Assembly (NCBI GenBank): GCA_002427815.1
Contig: DIZF01000062.1
Span: 21,696 to 85,695 of the forward strand
Length of the DNA stretch: 64,000 nt
Origin: Ramlibacter tataouinensis
GTDB lineage: Bacteria; Pseudomonadota; Gammaproteobacteria; Burkholderiales; Burkholderiaceae_C
Direction: 5' to 3'
The notes below the pieces were generated by a model. The model saw only the letters and a list, made by a program, of their open reading frames with translations, was not told the DNA's origin and searched no databases. The position numbers were made by a program, and so were the translations under genes. Of the stretch, positions 1-8,130 are shown in pieces. Each line of letters opens with the position of its first letter. The first letter of the stretch is position 1.

Positions 1-401
1 GCGATGGCCGACAGCGCCGTGGGCACGATGTAGGGCAGCAGGATCACCGTGCGGAAGAAGGTCTTGAACGGAATCTTCTCGTTCAGCAGGAGCGCCAGCC
101 ACAGGCCCAGGGCGAACTTCAGCGCGCTGGCGACGACCGTGTAGAAGAGGGTGTTGAACAGGGCCAGCCGGGTGACCTCGTCACCCCACAGGAACTTGTA
201 ATTCTCCAGCCCGATCCACATGCCGGGACGCCCGATCTTGGTGTCGGTGAAGCCCAGCCAGACGCCCAGGATCAGGGGATAGGTGAGAAAAACCAGCAGC
301 AGCACCGCCGCCGGCACCATGAAGAGCAAGCCCAGCGCGTTGCGGCTGTTTTGCAGTTTTTGCAGGAGGGCCACCGGCTTCCAGTCGTTGTCGGGAGTCA
401 A
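1..401 (-). CDS. Carbohydrate ABC transporter permease, MalF/UgpA type (partial)
   Basis: Inner-membrane permease of an ABC sugar importer, cut by the left edge, so only the first 133 residues or so are visible. Three hydrophobic segments can be read (about residues 20-45, 75-100 and 112-133), and the stretch ending in LLPYIVPTALSAIA is typical of the first permease (MalF/UgpA-like) of family 1 sugar importers. No ATG lies at the right place; the most likely start is the TTG at 399-401, giving a short cytoplasmic N-terminus LTPDNDW. No clear ribosome-binding site precedes it, so the start is uncertain. It is the third gene of a minus-strand operon behind the ATPase and the solute-binding protein and is separated from the latter by a strong stem-loop. 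Sugar specificity cannot be told. Confidence 0.85.
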   Translation of the reverse strand, partial: MTPDNDWKPVALLQKLQNSRNALGLLFMVPAAVLLLVFLTYPLILGVWLGFTDTKIGRPGMWIGLENYKFLWGDEVTRLALFNTLFYTVVASALKFALGLWLALLLNEKIPFKTFFRTVILLPYIVPTALSAI

Positions 402-413
402 TAAAGAGGAGCC

Positions 414-455
414 GCCGCCCCGCAGCCCTTGGGGGCTGCGCGGCCGCGGGGCGGC
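414..455 (-). promoter_or_regulatory. Intercistronic stem-loop between binding-protein and permease genes
   Basis: An outer arm GCCGCCCC (414-421) pairs perfectly with GGGGCGGC (448-455). It encloses an inner perfect hairpin GCAGCCC (422-428), loop TTGG, GGGCTGC (433-439), with an unpaired stretch at 440-447. It sits just after the stop of the solute-binding protein gene and before the permease. Such structures in binding-protein-dependent operons protect the upstream mRNA and lower expression of the downstream permease; that role is inferred. There is no T-run, so a full terminator is unlikely. Confidence 0.6.
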
Positions 456-471
456 GTCACGGTTGCGGCCG

Positions 472-1785
472 TCAGACCTTGTAGTAGCGCTCGGCGCGTT
501 TTTGCGCGCGCTCGGCCGCTTCCTTCGGCGACTTGGATCCGCTCGCCGCCTCGGCCACCATGTCCAGGATGATGAAGTCAGCGATCGAACCCGCTGACGC
601 GTAGCCCATCTTGCCGGCATAGCCGCAAGGCCACATGATCTTCATGGCATCGCGGTACGGCGTGTTCTTGGGGTCGACGGTCCAGATCGGATTGGCTTCG
701 TACGCCTTGAGCGGATGGCAGGTGTAACCATTGCTGGCCTGCATCCAGGGGCCGAACTGCGGCTCCTCCATCATGAAGCGCAGGAACTCCTTGGCGGCCT
801 TCGGGTACTTGGTGTACTTGTAGATCATCTGGTTGAAGAACAGATTGAACTCGCTCGGTTTGCCGACCGGGCCGATCGGGAAGTTGGCGTGCTGGATGTC
901 CTTGGCCATCTCCAGCAGCTTGGGGTCGGTCGAGGTCTTGGCGGCGTAATAGATCGAAATGCCGTTGGCCGTGACGCTGACCTGGTTGTCCAGGAAAGCC
1001 TTGTTGTTGTTGGGGTCCAGCCAGGACAGCGTGCCGGGCACGAACGTGGGGTACAGCTCCTTGGCGTATTCCAGCGCCTTGATCGTTTCCGGGCTGTCGA
1101 TCACGACCTGGTTCTTCTCGTTGACCAGCTTGCCGCCGTGCGCCCACACCAGCCAGTGGGCCCAGGCCTGGTCGCCGGTGGCGTGTCCGAGGGCGAAGCC
1201 GCCGGGTGTGCCTTTTTCCTTCAGCGCCTTCATCAGCTTCAGGAAGCCGGGCAGATCCTTTGGAAAGCTGTCGAACCCGGCGGCCTTGACCTGGCTCTCG
1301 CGATAGACGATGGCATTGCCGGCGCAGCCCAGCGGGACGCCGATCCACTTGTTGTTCTGCTTGAGGTACTGCTCGCACACCGGGTACCAGCCGCCGTACT
1401 TCTTGCCGAGGTAATTGCACACGTCCGTCACGTCGACCAGCTTGTCAGGATACAAATTGGCGTCGTCGTTGGTGGACAGGATGATGTCCGGGCCGGCGCC
1501 GGCGTTGGCCGCCACCGCCGCCTTGGGGCGCACGTCTTCCCAGCCTTCGTTGTCCACGCGCACTTCGATGCCGTACTGCGCGGTGAACTTCTTGACGTTG
1601 GCCATGTACTGGTCTTCATCGCCCTGCACGAAGCGCTTCCAGCGCAGCACGCGCAGCTTGGCGCCTTTTTCGGGCTGGTTGCTCCACTGCGCACTGGCCG
1701 TGCTGGGCCACAGGATCGGAAGCGCGGCGGCACCGGCCGCAGCCGATGTCTTTTTGAGGAACTTGCGGCGGTTGTCGTTGGACAT
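472..1785 (-). CDS. ABC sugar transporter periplasmic substrate-binding protein (family 1), Tat-exported
   Basis: Extracellular solute-binding protein, 437 residues, the usual length for family 1 sugar-binding proteins. The N-terminus carries a twin-arginine signal: NRRKFLKK at residues 5-12, a hydrophobic Ala-rich stretch, and a likely cleavage after ASA near residue 32. The mature part has the expected pattern of this family (VDNEGWEDVRPK, DIILSTND, a GVPLGCAGNAIVYR hinge-region strand, and late Trp-rich segments). It binds a carbohydrate in the periplasm and delivers it to the downstream permease. The ATG at 1785 is preceded by a GGAGA ribosome-binding site. The ATPase gene ends 65 bases upstream. 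Tat export suggests the protein folds in the cytoplasm before transport; the ligand is unknown. Confidence 0.93.
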   Translation of the reverse strand: MSNDNRRKFLKKTSAAAGAAALPILWPSTASAQWSNQPEKGAKLRVLRWKRFVQGDEDQYMANVKKFTAQYGIEVRVDNEGWEDVRPKAAVAANAGAGPDIILSTNDDANLYPDKLVDVTDVCNYLGKKYGGWYPVCEQYLKQNNKWIGVPLGCAGNAIVYRESQVKAAGFDSFPKDLPGFLKLMKALKEKGTPGGFALGHATGDQAWAHWLVWAHGGKLVNEKNQVVIDSPETIKALEYAKELYPTFVPGTLSWLDPNNNKAFLDNQVSVTANGISIYYAAKTSTDPKLLEMAKDIQHANFPIGPVGKPSEFNLFFNQMIYKYTKYPKAAKEFLRFMMEEPQFGPWMQASNGYTCHPLKAYEANPIWTVDPKNTPYRDAMKIMWPCGYAGKMGYASAGSIADFIILDMVAEAASGSKSPKEAAERAQKRAERYYKV

Positions 1786-1850
1786 GGTTGTCTCCTTGGG
1801 TGGGTCGAGGAAAAAAATGGGGACGGCCAGGGCTGGGCTGTTGTGCCTGC

Positions 1851-2927
1851 TCAGACGGCCAGGCGCGCGCCGCTGGCGGCATCGAACAAATGGGCCCGCG
1901 CGGGGTCGGGCCGCAGGCGGATCATCTCGCCGGGGCGGAACGCATGCCGATCGCGGAAGACGCTGGTGACCTCCACGCCGGCCATCTTGGTGAAGACCTG
2001 CGTGTCGGCGCCGGTCGGTTCGACCACCACCACTTCGCTCACCACGCCGTCGTTGCCCGCGGCAAGATCGATGTGCTCGGGCCGCGTGCCATAGATCACT
2101 TTCTGCCCGTCCTGGCCAGTGGCGCCAGTGGGGGCCGGCAACGACATGCCGTCGGCAAATTCCACCCGTGCATCGCCGTCCGAGCGCTTGAGGACGCCCG
2201 GCAGGAAGTTCATCGAGGGCGAGCCGATGAAGCCGGCCACGAACTGGTTGGCCGGCCGGTCGTAAACCTCCAGCGGCGAGCCGGTCTGCTCGACGATGCC
2301 GTCGCGCATGACGACGATCTTGTCGGCCATGGTCATCGCCTCGATCTGGTCGTGCGTGACATAAACCGAGGTCGTCTTCAGGCGCTGGTGCAGTTCCTTG
2401 ATCTCGGTGCGCATCTGCACCCGCAGCTTGGCATCGAGGTTGGACAGGGGCTCGTCGAACAGGAAGACCTGGGGATCGCGCACGATGCAGCGGCCCATGG
2501 CCACGCGCTGGCGCTGGCCGCCCGAGAGCTGGCGCGGAAAGCGGTCGAGCAGGTCGTTCAGGCCCAGGATGTCGGCGGCCTTGCGCACGCGCTCGTCGGC
2601 GAGCGCCTTGGGCTGGCGCGCCAGCATCAGGCTGAACGTCATGTTGTCGCGCACCGTCATGTGGGGATACAGCGCGTAGTTCTGGAACACCATCGCGATG
2701 TCCCGTTCCTTGGGCATCATGTTGTTCACGACGCGGCCGCCGATCAGGATCTCGCCGCCGCTGATTTCTTCCAGACCCGCGATCATGCGCAGCAGGGTGG
2801 ACTTGCCGCAGCCGGAAGGCCCGACCAGCACCGTGAACTGCCCATCCTCCATGTCGATGTCAACGCCCCGAATGATGTGGGTTGCGCCGAAATATTTTTC
2901 GACTTTTCTGATTTGTACTGCGGCCAT
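1851..2927 (-). CDS. ABC sugar importer ATPase, MalK/UgpC type
   Basis: Nucleotide-binding subunit that powers sugar uptake, 358 residues. Walker A GPSGCGKST lies at about residues 36-44, followed by a Q-loop, the signature LSGGQRQR, Walker B FLFDEP with SNLDA, and the H-loop in VTHDQIEA. The C-terminal third is the OB-fold/TOBE domain of the MalK/UgpC group. The reading frame stays open 16 codons further upstream, but the ATG at 2925-2927 is chosen because it has a GGAG site a few bases upstream and gives the family N-terminus MAAVQIRKVEKYFG. It is the first gene of the operon and shares its promoter region with the divergent GntR regulator gene. An unusual order: ATPase first, then binding protein, then permease. 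Confidence 0.93.
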   Translation of the reverse strand: MAAVQIRKVEKYFGATHIIRGVDIDMEDGQFTVLVGPSGCGKSTLLRMIAGLEEISGGEILIGGRVVNNMMPKERDIAMVFQNYALYPHMTVRDNMTFSLMLARQPKALADERVRKAADILGLNDLLDRFPRQLSGGQRQRVAMGRCIVRDPQVFLFDEPLSNLDAKLRVQMRTEIKELHQRLKTTSVYVTHDQIEAMTMADKIVVMRDGIVEQTGSPLEVYDRPANQFVAGFIGSPSMNFLPGVLKRSDGDARVEFADGMSLPAPTGATGQDGQKVIYGTRPEHIDLAAGNDGVVSEVVVVEPTGADTQVFTKMAGVEVTSVFRDRHAFRPGEMIRLRPDPARAHLFDAASGARLAV

Positions 2928-3035
2928 GGTCTCCAGGACGGGTTGGATGTGTTGAAAGCCTCGACCTTGTAGCATGAAAAAAACACCGCGTCATCAGTAT
3001 CAACCGGCGGTGGGGTGGTCGTCGACCGTGGCAGA

Positions 3036-3048
3036 ATCGTATGACGAT
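3036..3048. promoter_or_regulatory. Candidate GntR/FadR-family operator
   Basis: The 13-base dyad ATCGTATGACGAT consists of inverted ATCGT/ACGAT arms around a 3-base centre. It fits the TnGTnnnACnA core recognised by the FadR subfamily of GntR regulators. It lies 64 bases before the start of the GntR gene and between the two divergent transporter operons, which suggests autoregulation and possible control of both. A second, weaker dyad GGTC-GTC-GACC lies at 3017-3027. Confidence 0.55.
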
Positions 3049-3111
3049 ATGACCTTTGGACCCGCCGGGGTTAACCCCTAAGCGTCGGCGCGGCACCAGG
3101 GACTCAGCGGC

Positions 3112-3864
3112 ATGCGCACAACAATCAAAAACGTTCACGGCAACACGCTCGATCACCTCGGCGAAGCGATCGTCGCCGGACGTTATCCGGCCGGATCGTC
3201 CCTTCCTGCCGCGCCCAGGCTGTGCGAAGAGCTGGCGGTCAGCCGTACGGTGATCCGGGAATCGGTGAAGTCGCTGGTGGCCAAGGGACTGGTTTCCACC
3301 GGCCCGAAGGTGGGCACCCGGGTGTTGTCCGAAGACCAATGGAACTGGTTCGACCCGGATGTCGTGCTCTGGAAATCGAAGTCGGGTCTCACGCGCGAGT
3401 TCCTGCGCGATCTGCAGGACCTGCGCCGCATCCTGGAGCCCGCAGCCGTGCGGATGGCGGCCGAGCGAGCTACCGCACGCGACCTGGCTGACATCGAAGC
3501 CGCTTACGAGGGTATGCGCCGGGCGGTGGAAGAGGGCGGCGACTACGTCGCTCACGACCTGGGCTTCCACCAGGGGCTCTTGCGTGCCTCGCACAACCGG
3601 ATGATCGTCCAGATGAGCAAGGTGCTGAGCGCCCTGCTGCGCACGAGTTTCGAAGTTTCCACCAGCCGCAAGGACGGCCCGAAGTCGTCGCTGCCGCTGC
3701 ACCGCGCCGTGCTGGATGCGGTCATCGCACACAACGGCGCCAAGGCCGAGAAGGCCATCCTGGTGCTGATCGACGGTGCCGACCAGGACATCGAGGAGGT
3801 CCTGGCCAGCCGCCGGAAGCTTCCCAGCCTCAACACTCCCGCGCCGCGCCTCAAAGCGGGCTGA
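3112..3864 (+). CDS. GntR-family transcriptional regulator, FadR (FCD) subfamily
   Basis: DNA-binding regulator of 250 residues. The N-terminal winged helix (about residues 10-75) shows the GntR pattern: LGEAIVAGRYPAGSSLP, then LCEELAVSRTVIRESVKSLVAKGLV, then a wing with GPKVGTRV. The C-terminal FCD ligand-binding domain (about 95-235) is helical and contains the D..FH pattern (HDLGFHQGLL) and late His residues used by this group to hold a metal and a carboxylate ligand. Its stop lies six bases before the TRAP small-permease gene, so it is probably cotranscribed with the transporter it controls. A sugar acid or similar carboxylate ligand is inferred from the TRAP and enolase-superfamily neighbours. 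Confidence 0.92.
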   Translation: MRTTIKNVHGNTLDHLGEAIVAGRYPAGSSLPAAPRLCEELAVSRTVIRESVKSLVAKGLVSTGPKVGTRVLSEDQWNWFDPDVVLWKSKSGLTREFLRDLQDLRRILEPAAVRMAAERATARDLADIEAAYEGMRRAVEEGGDYVAHDLGFHQGLLRASHNRMIVQMSKVLSALLRTSFEVSTSRKDGPKSSLPLHRAVLDAVIAHNGAKAEKAILVLIDGADQDIEEVLASRRKLPSLNTPAPRLKAG

Positions 3865-3870
3865 ACAACG

Positions 3871-4434
3871 ATGAAAAGACCGGTCGACCTGTTCTTCAAG
3901 CTTCTCGAGTTCCTGGTGGTGGCCAGCCTGGTGGCCATGGTCATCATGGTGTTCGGCAACGTGGTGCTGCGTTATGGATTCAATTCCGGCATCACGGTCT
4001 CCGAGGAGATGTCGCGTTACTGCTTCATCTGGCTCACGTACATCGGCGCGATGATCGCCATGCGCGAGCGGGGCCACCTCGGCGTGGACACCCTGGTCAA
4101 GCACCTGCCGGTCATGGGCAAGAAGGTCTGCCTCTTCATCAGCGAGGCGCTGATGCTGTTCTGCAATGGCCTGTTCATCCTGGGCACCTGGGAGATGCAT
4201 GAATTGCAGGTCACCAACGTCTCGCCGGTGGTCGGCATTTCCATGATCTGGATCTACGGCGTGGGCTATGTGGTCGGCGCGGTGATGGCGCTGTTCAACA
4301 TCAACGTCCTGTTCCGCCTGTTCACCGGCCGCCTGACCGAGGACGAACTGGTGCAGGTGGTCGAGTCGGAAGACGTGCCGCACGGCGAGGTGGCTGGAAC
4401 CGAAGAACTGCTCCAGGAAGGAGCCCGGCCATGA
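3871..4434 (+). CDS. TRAP transporter small permease (DctQ family)
   Basis: Small integral-membrane subunit of a TRAP carboxylate transporter, 187 residues with four hydrophobic segments (about 12-35, 50-70, 90-112 and 125-150). The typical DctQ motif is visible: VVLRYGFNSGITVSEEMSRYCFIWLTYIGA, read in two parts around the conserved Arg and Glu, then RERGHLGVD. The last 30 residues form an acidic cytoplasmic tail. It overlaps the large-permease gene by ATGA, indicating translational coupling. It pairs with the next two genes as a complete DctQMP system. Confidence 0.93.
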   Translation: MKRPVDLFFKLLEFLVVASLVAMVIMVFGNVVLRYGFNSGITVSEEMSRYCFIWLTYIGAMIAMRERGHLGVDTLVKHLPVMGKKVCLFISEALMLFCNGLFILGTWEMHELQVTNVSPVVGISMIWIYGVGYVVGAVMALFNINVLFRLFTGRLTEDELVQVVESEDVPHGEVAGTEELLQEGARP

Positions 4435-5729
4435 CCGTCAGCGTCTTCCTGTTCAGCCTGCTGGGGGCCATGGCCATCGGGATGCCGATCGCCTATTCGC
4501 TGCTGATCTGCGGCCTGGCCTTGATGGCTTTCATGGCGGCCACCGGGGCCTTGCCCGCCTTCGACAGCCAGATCCTGGCCCAGCGTTTCGTCGACGGCGC
4601 CGACAACTTTCCGCTGCTGGCCGTGCCGTTCTTCCTGCTGGCCGGCGAGTTCATGAACGCCGGCGGCCTGTCGAGGCGGATCGTCAACCTGGCCATGGCC
4701 TGGGTCGGGCATTTCCGCGGCGGCCTCGGCTACGTCGCGGTGCTGGCGGCCGTCATCATGGCCTCGCTGTCGGGATCGGCCGTGGCCGACACCGCGGCAT
4801 TGGCCGCGCTGCTCATCCCGATGATGAGGCAGGCCGGCTACGAGGTGAACCGCTCGGCGGGCCTGATCGCAGCCGGCGGCATCATCGCCCCGGTGATTCC
4901 GCCGTCGATCGGCATGATCGTCTTCGGCGTGGCGGGGAATGTCTCGATCACCAAACTGTTCCTGGCCGGCATCGTTCCCGGCGTCCTGATGGGCGCGGCG
5001 ATCGGCCTGACCTGGTGGTGGATCGCCAAGCGGGACGAGATCCGGCCGGCCCCGCGGGTGGGCATGGTCCAGCGGCTGAAGATCACCAGCGAAGGCAGCC
5101 TGGCCCTGGCGCTGCCGGTAGTCATCCTGGGCGGGATGAAGTTCGGCGTCTTCACGCCCACCGAAGCGGCGGTGGTGGCGGCCGTCTACAGCTTCGCGGT
5201 GGGCATGTTCGTCTACCGCGAACTCAAATGGCGCGAACTGTACGGCCTGATCCTGGCGGCCGGCAAGACGACCGCCGTGGTGATGTTCCTGGTGGCGGCC
5301 GCGATGGTCAGCGCCTGGCTCATCACCGTGGCCAACATTCCGGCCGAGGTCGTCGCCATGCTCGAGCCCTTCATGGGCAACAAGACGATGCTGATGTTCG
5401 TCATGATGGTGATCGTGGTCATCGTCGGCACGGCGCTGGACTTCACGCCGACGGTGCTGATCCTCACGCCGGTGCTGATGCCGGTGGTGCTCAAGGCCGG
5501 CATCGACCCGGTCTACTTCGGCGTGCTGTTCATCATGAACAACGCCATCGGCCTGATCACGCCGCCCGTGGGCACCGTGCTGAACGTGGTGTGCGGCGTG
5601 GCCAAGATCAGCCTCGACGATTCGTTCAAGGGCGTCATGCCGTTCTTCCTGGCCCAGCTCGCCGTGCTGTTCGGGCTGGTCCTGTTCCCCGACATCGTCC
5701 TCGTGCCGCTGAAGTTCCTGATGCGGTGA
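4431..5729 (+). CDS. TRAP transporter large permease (DctM family)
   Basis: Large transmembrane subunit that carries the sodium-driven transport pathway, 432 residues with about twelve hydrophobic segments. DctM hallmarks are visible: GMPIAYSLLICG at the N-terminus, the loop with FPLLAVPFFLLAGEFMNAGG, GSAVADTAALAALLIPMM, and the second-repeat GLITPPVGTVLNVV. The start codon overlaps the stop of the small permease gene. The 46-base gap to the binding-protein gene contains a new ribosome-binding site, as is common where the binding protein is made in excess. Confidence 0.95.
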   Translation: MTVSVFLFSLLGAMAIGMPIAYSLLICGLALMAFMAATGALPAFDSQILAQRFVDGADNFPLLAVPFFLLAGEFMNAGGLSRRIVNLAMAWVGHFRGGLGYVAVLAAVIMASLSGSAVADTAALAALLIPMMRQAGYEVNRSAGLIAAGGIIAPVIPPSIGMIVFGVAGNVSITKLFLAGIVPGVLMGAAIGLTWWWIAKRDEIRPAPRVGMVQRLKITSEGSLALALPVVILGGMKFGVFTPTEAAVVAAVYSFAVGMFVYRELKWRELYGLILAAGKTTAVVMFLVAAAMVSAWLITVANIPAEVVAMLEPFMGNKTMLMFVMMVIVVIVGTALDFTPTVLILTPVLMPVVLKAGIDPVYFGVLFIMNNAIGLITPPVGTVLNVVCGVAKISLDDSFKGVMPFFLAQLAVLFGLVLFPDIVLVPLKFLMR

Positions 5730-5776
5730 GGCTTCGCTTTTTCATCCCTGTCGTTTAATCCTTAAGGAGATTCCAC

Positions 5777-6784
5777 ATGTTCAAACGACGTACCCTCGTG
5801 GCTTTCGCGGCCACAGTGCTGCTGGCCGCGGCGCCGGCGTTCGCCCAGTTCGCCGATCGCACCATCAAGTTCACCAACGGCGTCAACGAGGATCATCCGG
5901 TCGGTGTCGGCGTCAAGAAGATGCAGGAGATCCTTGCAGCCAGGACCGGCGGCAAGATGAAGATCAACGCCTTCTGGGGCGGCGCCGCCGGCAACGACCT
6001 GCAGGCCAGCCAGGCGCTGCGTGCCGGCACCCAGGAGATGGTGTGCACCTCGTCCTCGCCGCTGGTGGGCATCGTCAAGGAACTGGGTGTGTTCGATCTG
6101 CCGTTCCTGTTCGCCAACGAGAAGGAGGCCGACGCGGTGCTGGACGGCCCCGCCGGCCAATACTTCAACAAGAAGCTGGAAGAGTCCGGCCTGGTGAACC
6201 TGGCCTATTGGGAGAATGGTTTTCGCAACCTCACCAACAGCAAGCGCCCGATCGCCAGGGTCGAGGACTTCGACGGTGTGAAGCTGCGCGTGATGCAGAA
6301 CAACATTTTCCTGGACACCTTCAAGGCCCTGGGCACCAACGCCGTGCCCATGGCCTTTCCGGAAGTATTCACGGCGCTGGAGACCAAGACCATCGACGGC
6401 CAGGAAAACCCCTTCGTGACCATCGAGACGTCCAAGTTCAACGAGGTGCAGAAGTACCTGTCGGTGACCCGCCACGCCTACACGCCGTTCCTGGTGCTGT
6501 ACAGCAAGAAGCTGTGGGACCAGCTGAACCCGCAGGAACAGGCCGTGTTGCGTGAAGCCGCCGTCGAAGGCCAGAAGGTGCAGCGCGCCGCCAACCGCAG
6601 CCTGAACGAGAAGTCGCTGACCAGCCTCAAGGCCAAGGGCATGGTGGTCAACGACGTCACCGCGGCCGAGCAGGCTCGCATGTTCGCGAAGGTGCAGCCG
6701 GTGTACGCGAAGAACGTGCCCACGATCGGCGCCGACGCTGTGAACGTGGTGCTGGATGCGTTGAAGAAGGCTCGCGGGGGTTGA
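5777..6784 (+). CDS. TRAP transporter periplasmic substrate-binding protein (DctP family)
   Basis: Periplasmic receptor of 335 residues that captures a carboxylate, probably a sugar acid, for the DctQM permease. A Sec signal peptide spans residues 1-23 (MFKRR, hydrophobic Leu/Ala core, AFA cleavage before Q). DctP features include the early TIKFTNGVNEDHPVGVGVKK strand-helix region (ligand pocket), the central LRVMQNNIFLDTFKALG with the ligand-carboxylate Arg, and the GQENPFVTIET segment. A strong AAGGAG ribosome-binding site lies at 5763-5768. The enolase-superfamily gene follows 41 bases later. Confidence 0.94.
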   Translation: MFKRRTLVAFAATVLLAAAPAFAQFADRTIKFTNGVNEDHPVGVGVKKMQEILAARTGGKMKINAFWGGAAGNDLQASQALRAGTQEMVCTSSSPLVGIVKELGVFDLPFLFANEKEADAVLDGPAGQYFNKKLEESGLVNLAYWENGFRNLTNSKRPIARVEDFDGVKLRVMQNNIFLDTFKALGTNAVPMAFPEVFTALETKTIDGQENPFVTIETSKFNEVQKYLSVTRHAYTPFLVLYSKKLWDQLNPQEQAVLREAAVEGQKVQRAANRSLNEKSLTSLKAKGMVVNDVTAAEQARMFAKVQPVYAKNVPTIGADAVNVVLDALKKARGG

Positions 6785-6825
6785 ACAGAGGATAAGCCGG
6801 ACGAGCCTGACGGCCCGCCGGCTAC

Positions 6826-8046
6826 TTGACCAAGTTGAAAATCACTCAACTCGAGACCATCCGCCTGGGGGAGTTTCCGAACATCCTCTGGGTGCGTTTG
6901 CACACCGACGAGGGGCTGGTCGGGCTGGGCGAGACCTTCATGGGTGCCCAGGCCGTGGAGGCCTACCTGCACGAGTGGGTGGCCCCGCGCCTGAAGGGAC
7001 AGGACCCGCTGGCGATCGAGGCACGCAACCGCGACCTCACCGGCTATCTGGGGTGGCGCGGCTCCGGCGTCGAAACCCGCGGCAACTCCGCGGTGGACAT
7101 CGCCCTGTGGGACCTGTTCGGCAAGTCCGCCGGCATGCCCATTCACACCGCGCTCGGCGGCAAGAGCCGTGACGCCATCCGCATCTACAACACCTGCGCG
7201 GGCTACCAGTACATCCGCAGTGACGCGAACCAGACGTCGTCCAACTGGGGCCTGGGCAAGAACCTCCAAGGCCCCTCCGGTAGCCCTGGCCCGTACGAGG
7301 ACCTGCAAGGCTTCCTGCATCACGCCGATGAACTGGCGCAGTCGCTGTTGTCCGAAGGCGTCACGGCGATGAAGATCTGGCCGTTCGATCCGGCCGCCGA
7401 AGCCAGCCACGGCCAGTACATCAGCAATGCCGATCTGGATGTCGCCCTGGAGCCGTTCCGCAAGATCCGCACCGCGGTGGGCGATCGCATGGACATCATG
7501 GTGGAGTTCCACAGCCTGTGGCGCCTGCCGATGGCGCAGAAGATCGCGCGCGCCCTCAAGCCGTTCAATACCTTCTGGCACGAAGACGCGATCCGCATGG
7601 ACTCGCTGGATCTGCTCAAGCAATACGCGAAGGACTGCGAAGCCCTGATCTGCGCCAGCGAGACCCTCAGCTACAAGTGGGGCTTCAAGGATTACCTGCA
7701 AACCGGGGTGGCCGGCGTGGTGATGCTGGATCTGAGCTGGTGCGGCGGCCTCACCGAGGCGCGCAAGATCGCCGGCATGGCCGATGCCTGGCAATTGCCC
7801 GTTGCGCCGCACGACTGCACCGGGCCGGTGGTCTGGGCGGCTTCCACCCATCTGTCGCTCCACGCCCCCAATGCGCTGATCCAGGAAAGCGTGCGGGCGT
7901 TTTACACGGGCTGGTACAAGGAGCTGGTCACCGACCTCCCCGTGGTGAAGGACGGAATGATCACGCTGGGCGACAAGCCCGGACTCGGGCTGGAGCTGTT
8001 GCCGGATCTGCACAAGAGGTCTGACGCTGTCGTGAGAGTGTCGTAG
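6826..8046 (+). CDS. Enolase-superfamily (mandelate racemase/muconate lactonizing) enzyme, probable sugar-acid dehydratase
   Basis: TIM-barrel enzyme of 406 residues that abstracts the proton alpha to a carboxylate. The capping domain is N-terminal; the barrel shows a Lys on the second strand (K183 in MKIWPF), three candidate metal ligands E227 (VEFH), E253 (WHED) and E279 (SETL), and a catalytic His (H329 in APHDC). An all-Glu metal set is less usual than Asp-Glu-Glu, so the exact subgroup is unclear. Its place behind a TRAP importer and a GntR regulator supports dehydration or epimerisation of an imported sugar acid. The start is a TTG at 6826 by frame and family length; no ATG is available nearby. 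The substrate is not predictable from sequence alone. Confidence 0.85.
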   Translation: MTKLKITQLETIRLGEFPNILWVRLHTDEGLVGLGETFMGAQAVEAYLHEWVAPRLKGQDPLAIEARNRDLTGYLGWRGSGVETRGNSAVDIALWDLFGKSAGMPIHTALGGKSRDAIRIYNTCAGYQYIRSDANQTSSNWGLGKNLQGPSGSPGPYEDLQGFLHHADELAQSLLSEGVTAMKIWPFDPAAEASHGQYISNADLDVALEPFRKIRTAVGDRMDIMVEFHSLWRLPMAQKIARALKPFNTFWHEDAIRMDSLDLLKQYAKDCEALICASETLSYKWGFKDYLQTGVAGVVMLDLSWCGGLTEARKIAGMADAWQLPVAPHDCTGPVVWAASTHLSLHAPNALIQESVRAFYTGWYKELVTDLPVVKDGMITLGDKPGLGLELLPDLHKRSDAVVRVS

Positions 8047-8130
8047 TCACCGGTCAGGCGTTGCTCTGCAGGTGCGGCTGGCGGTCGACGGGGGCCCGGA
8101 ACTCCACGCACACCGGCGTCTTCTGGAAGA

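Noticed and set aside
2860..4383. A 507-codon minus-strand frame opposite the GntR and TRAP genes
   Set aside because: It is His/Arg/Gln-rich antisense shadow of genes with clear families and contains no recognisable domain.
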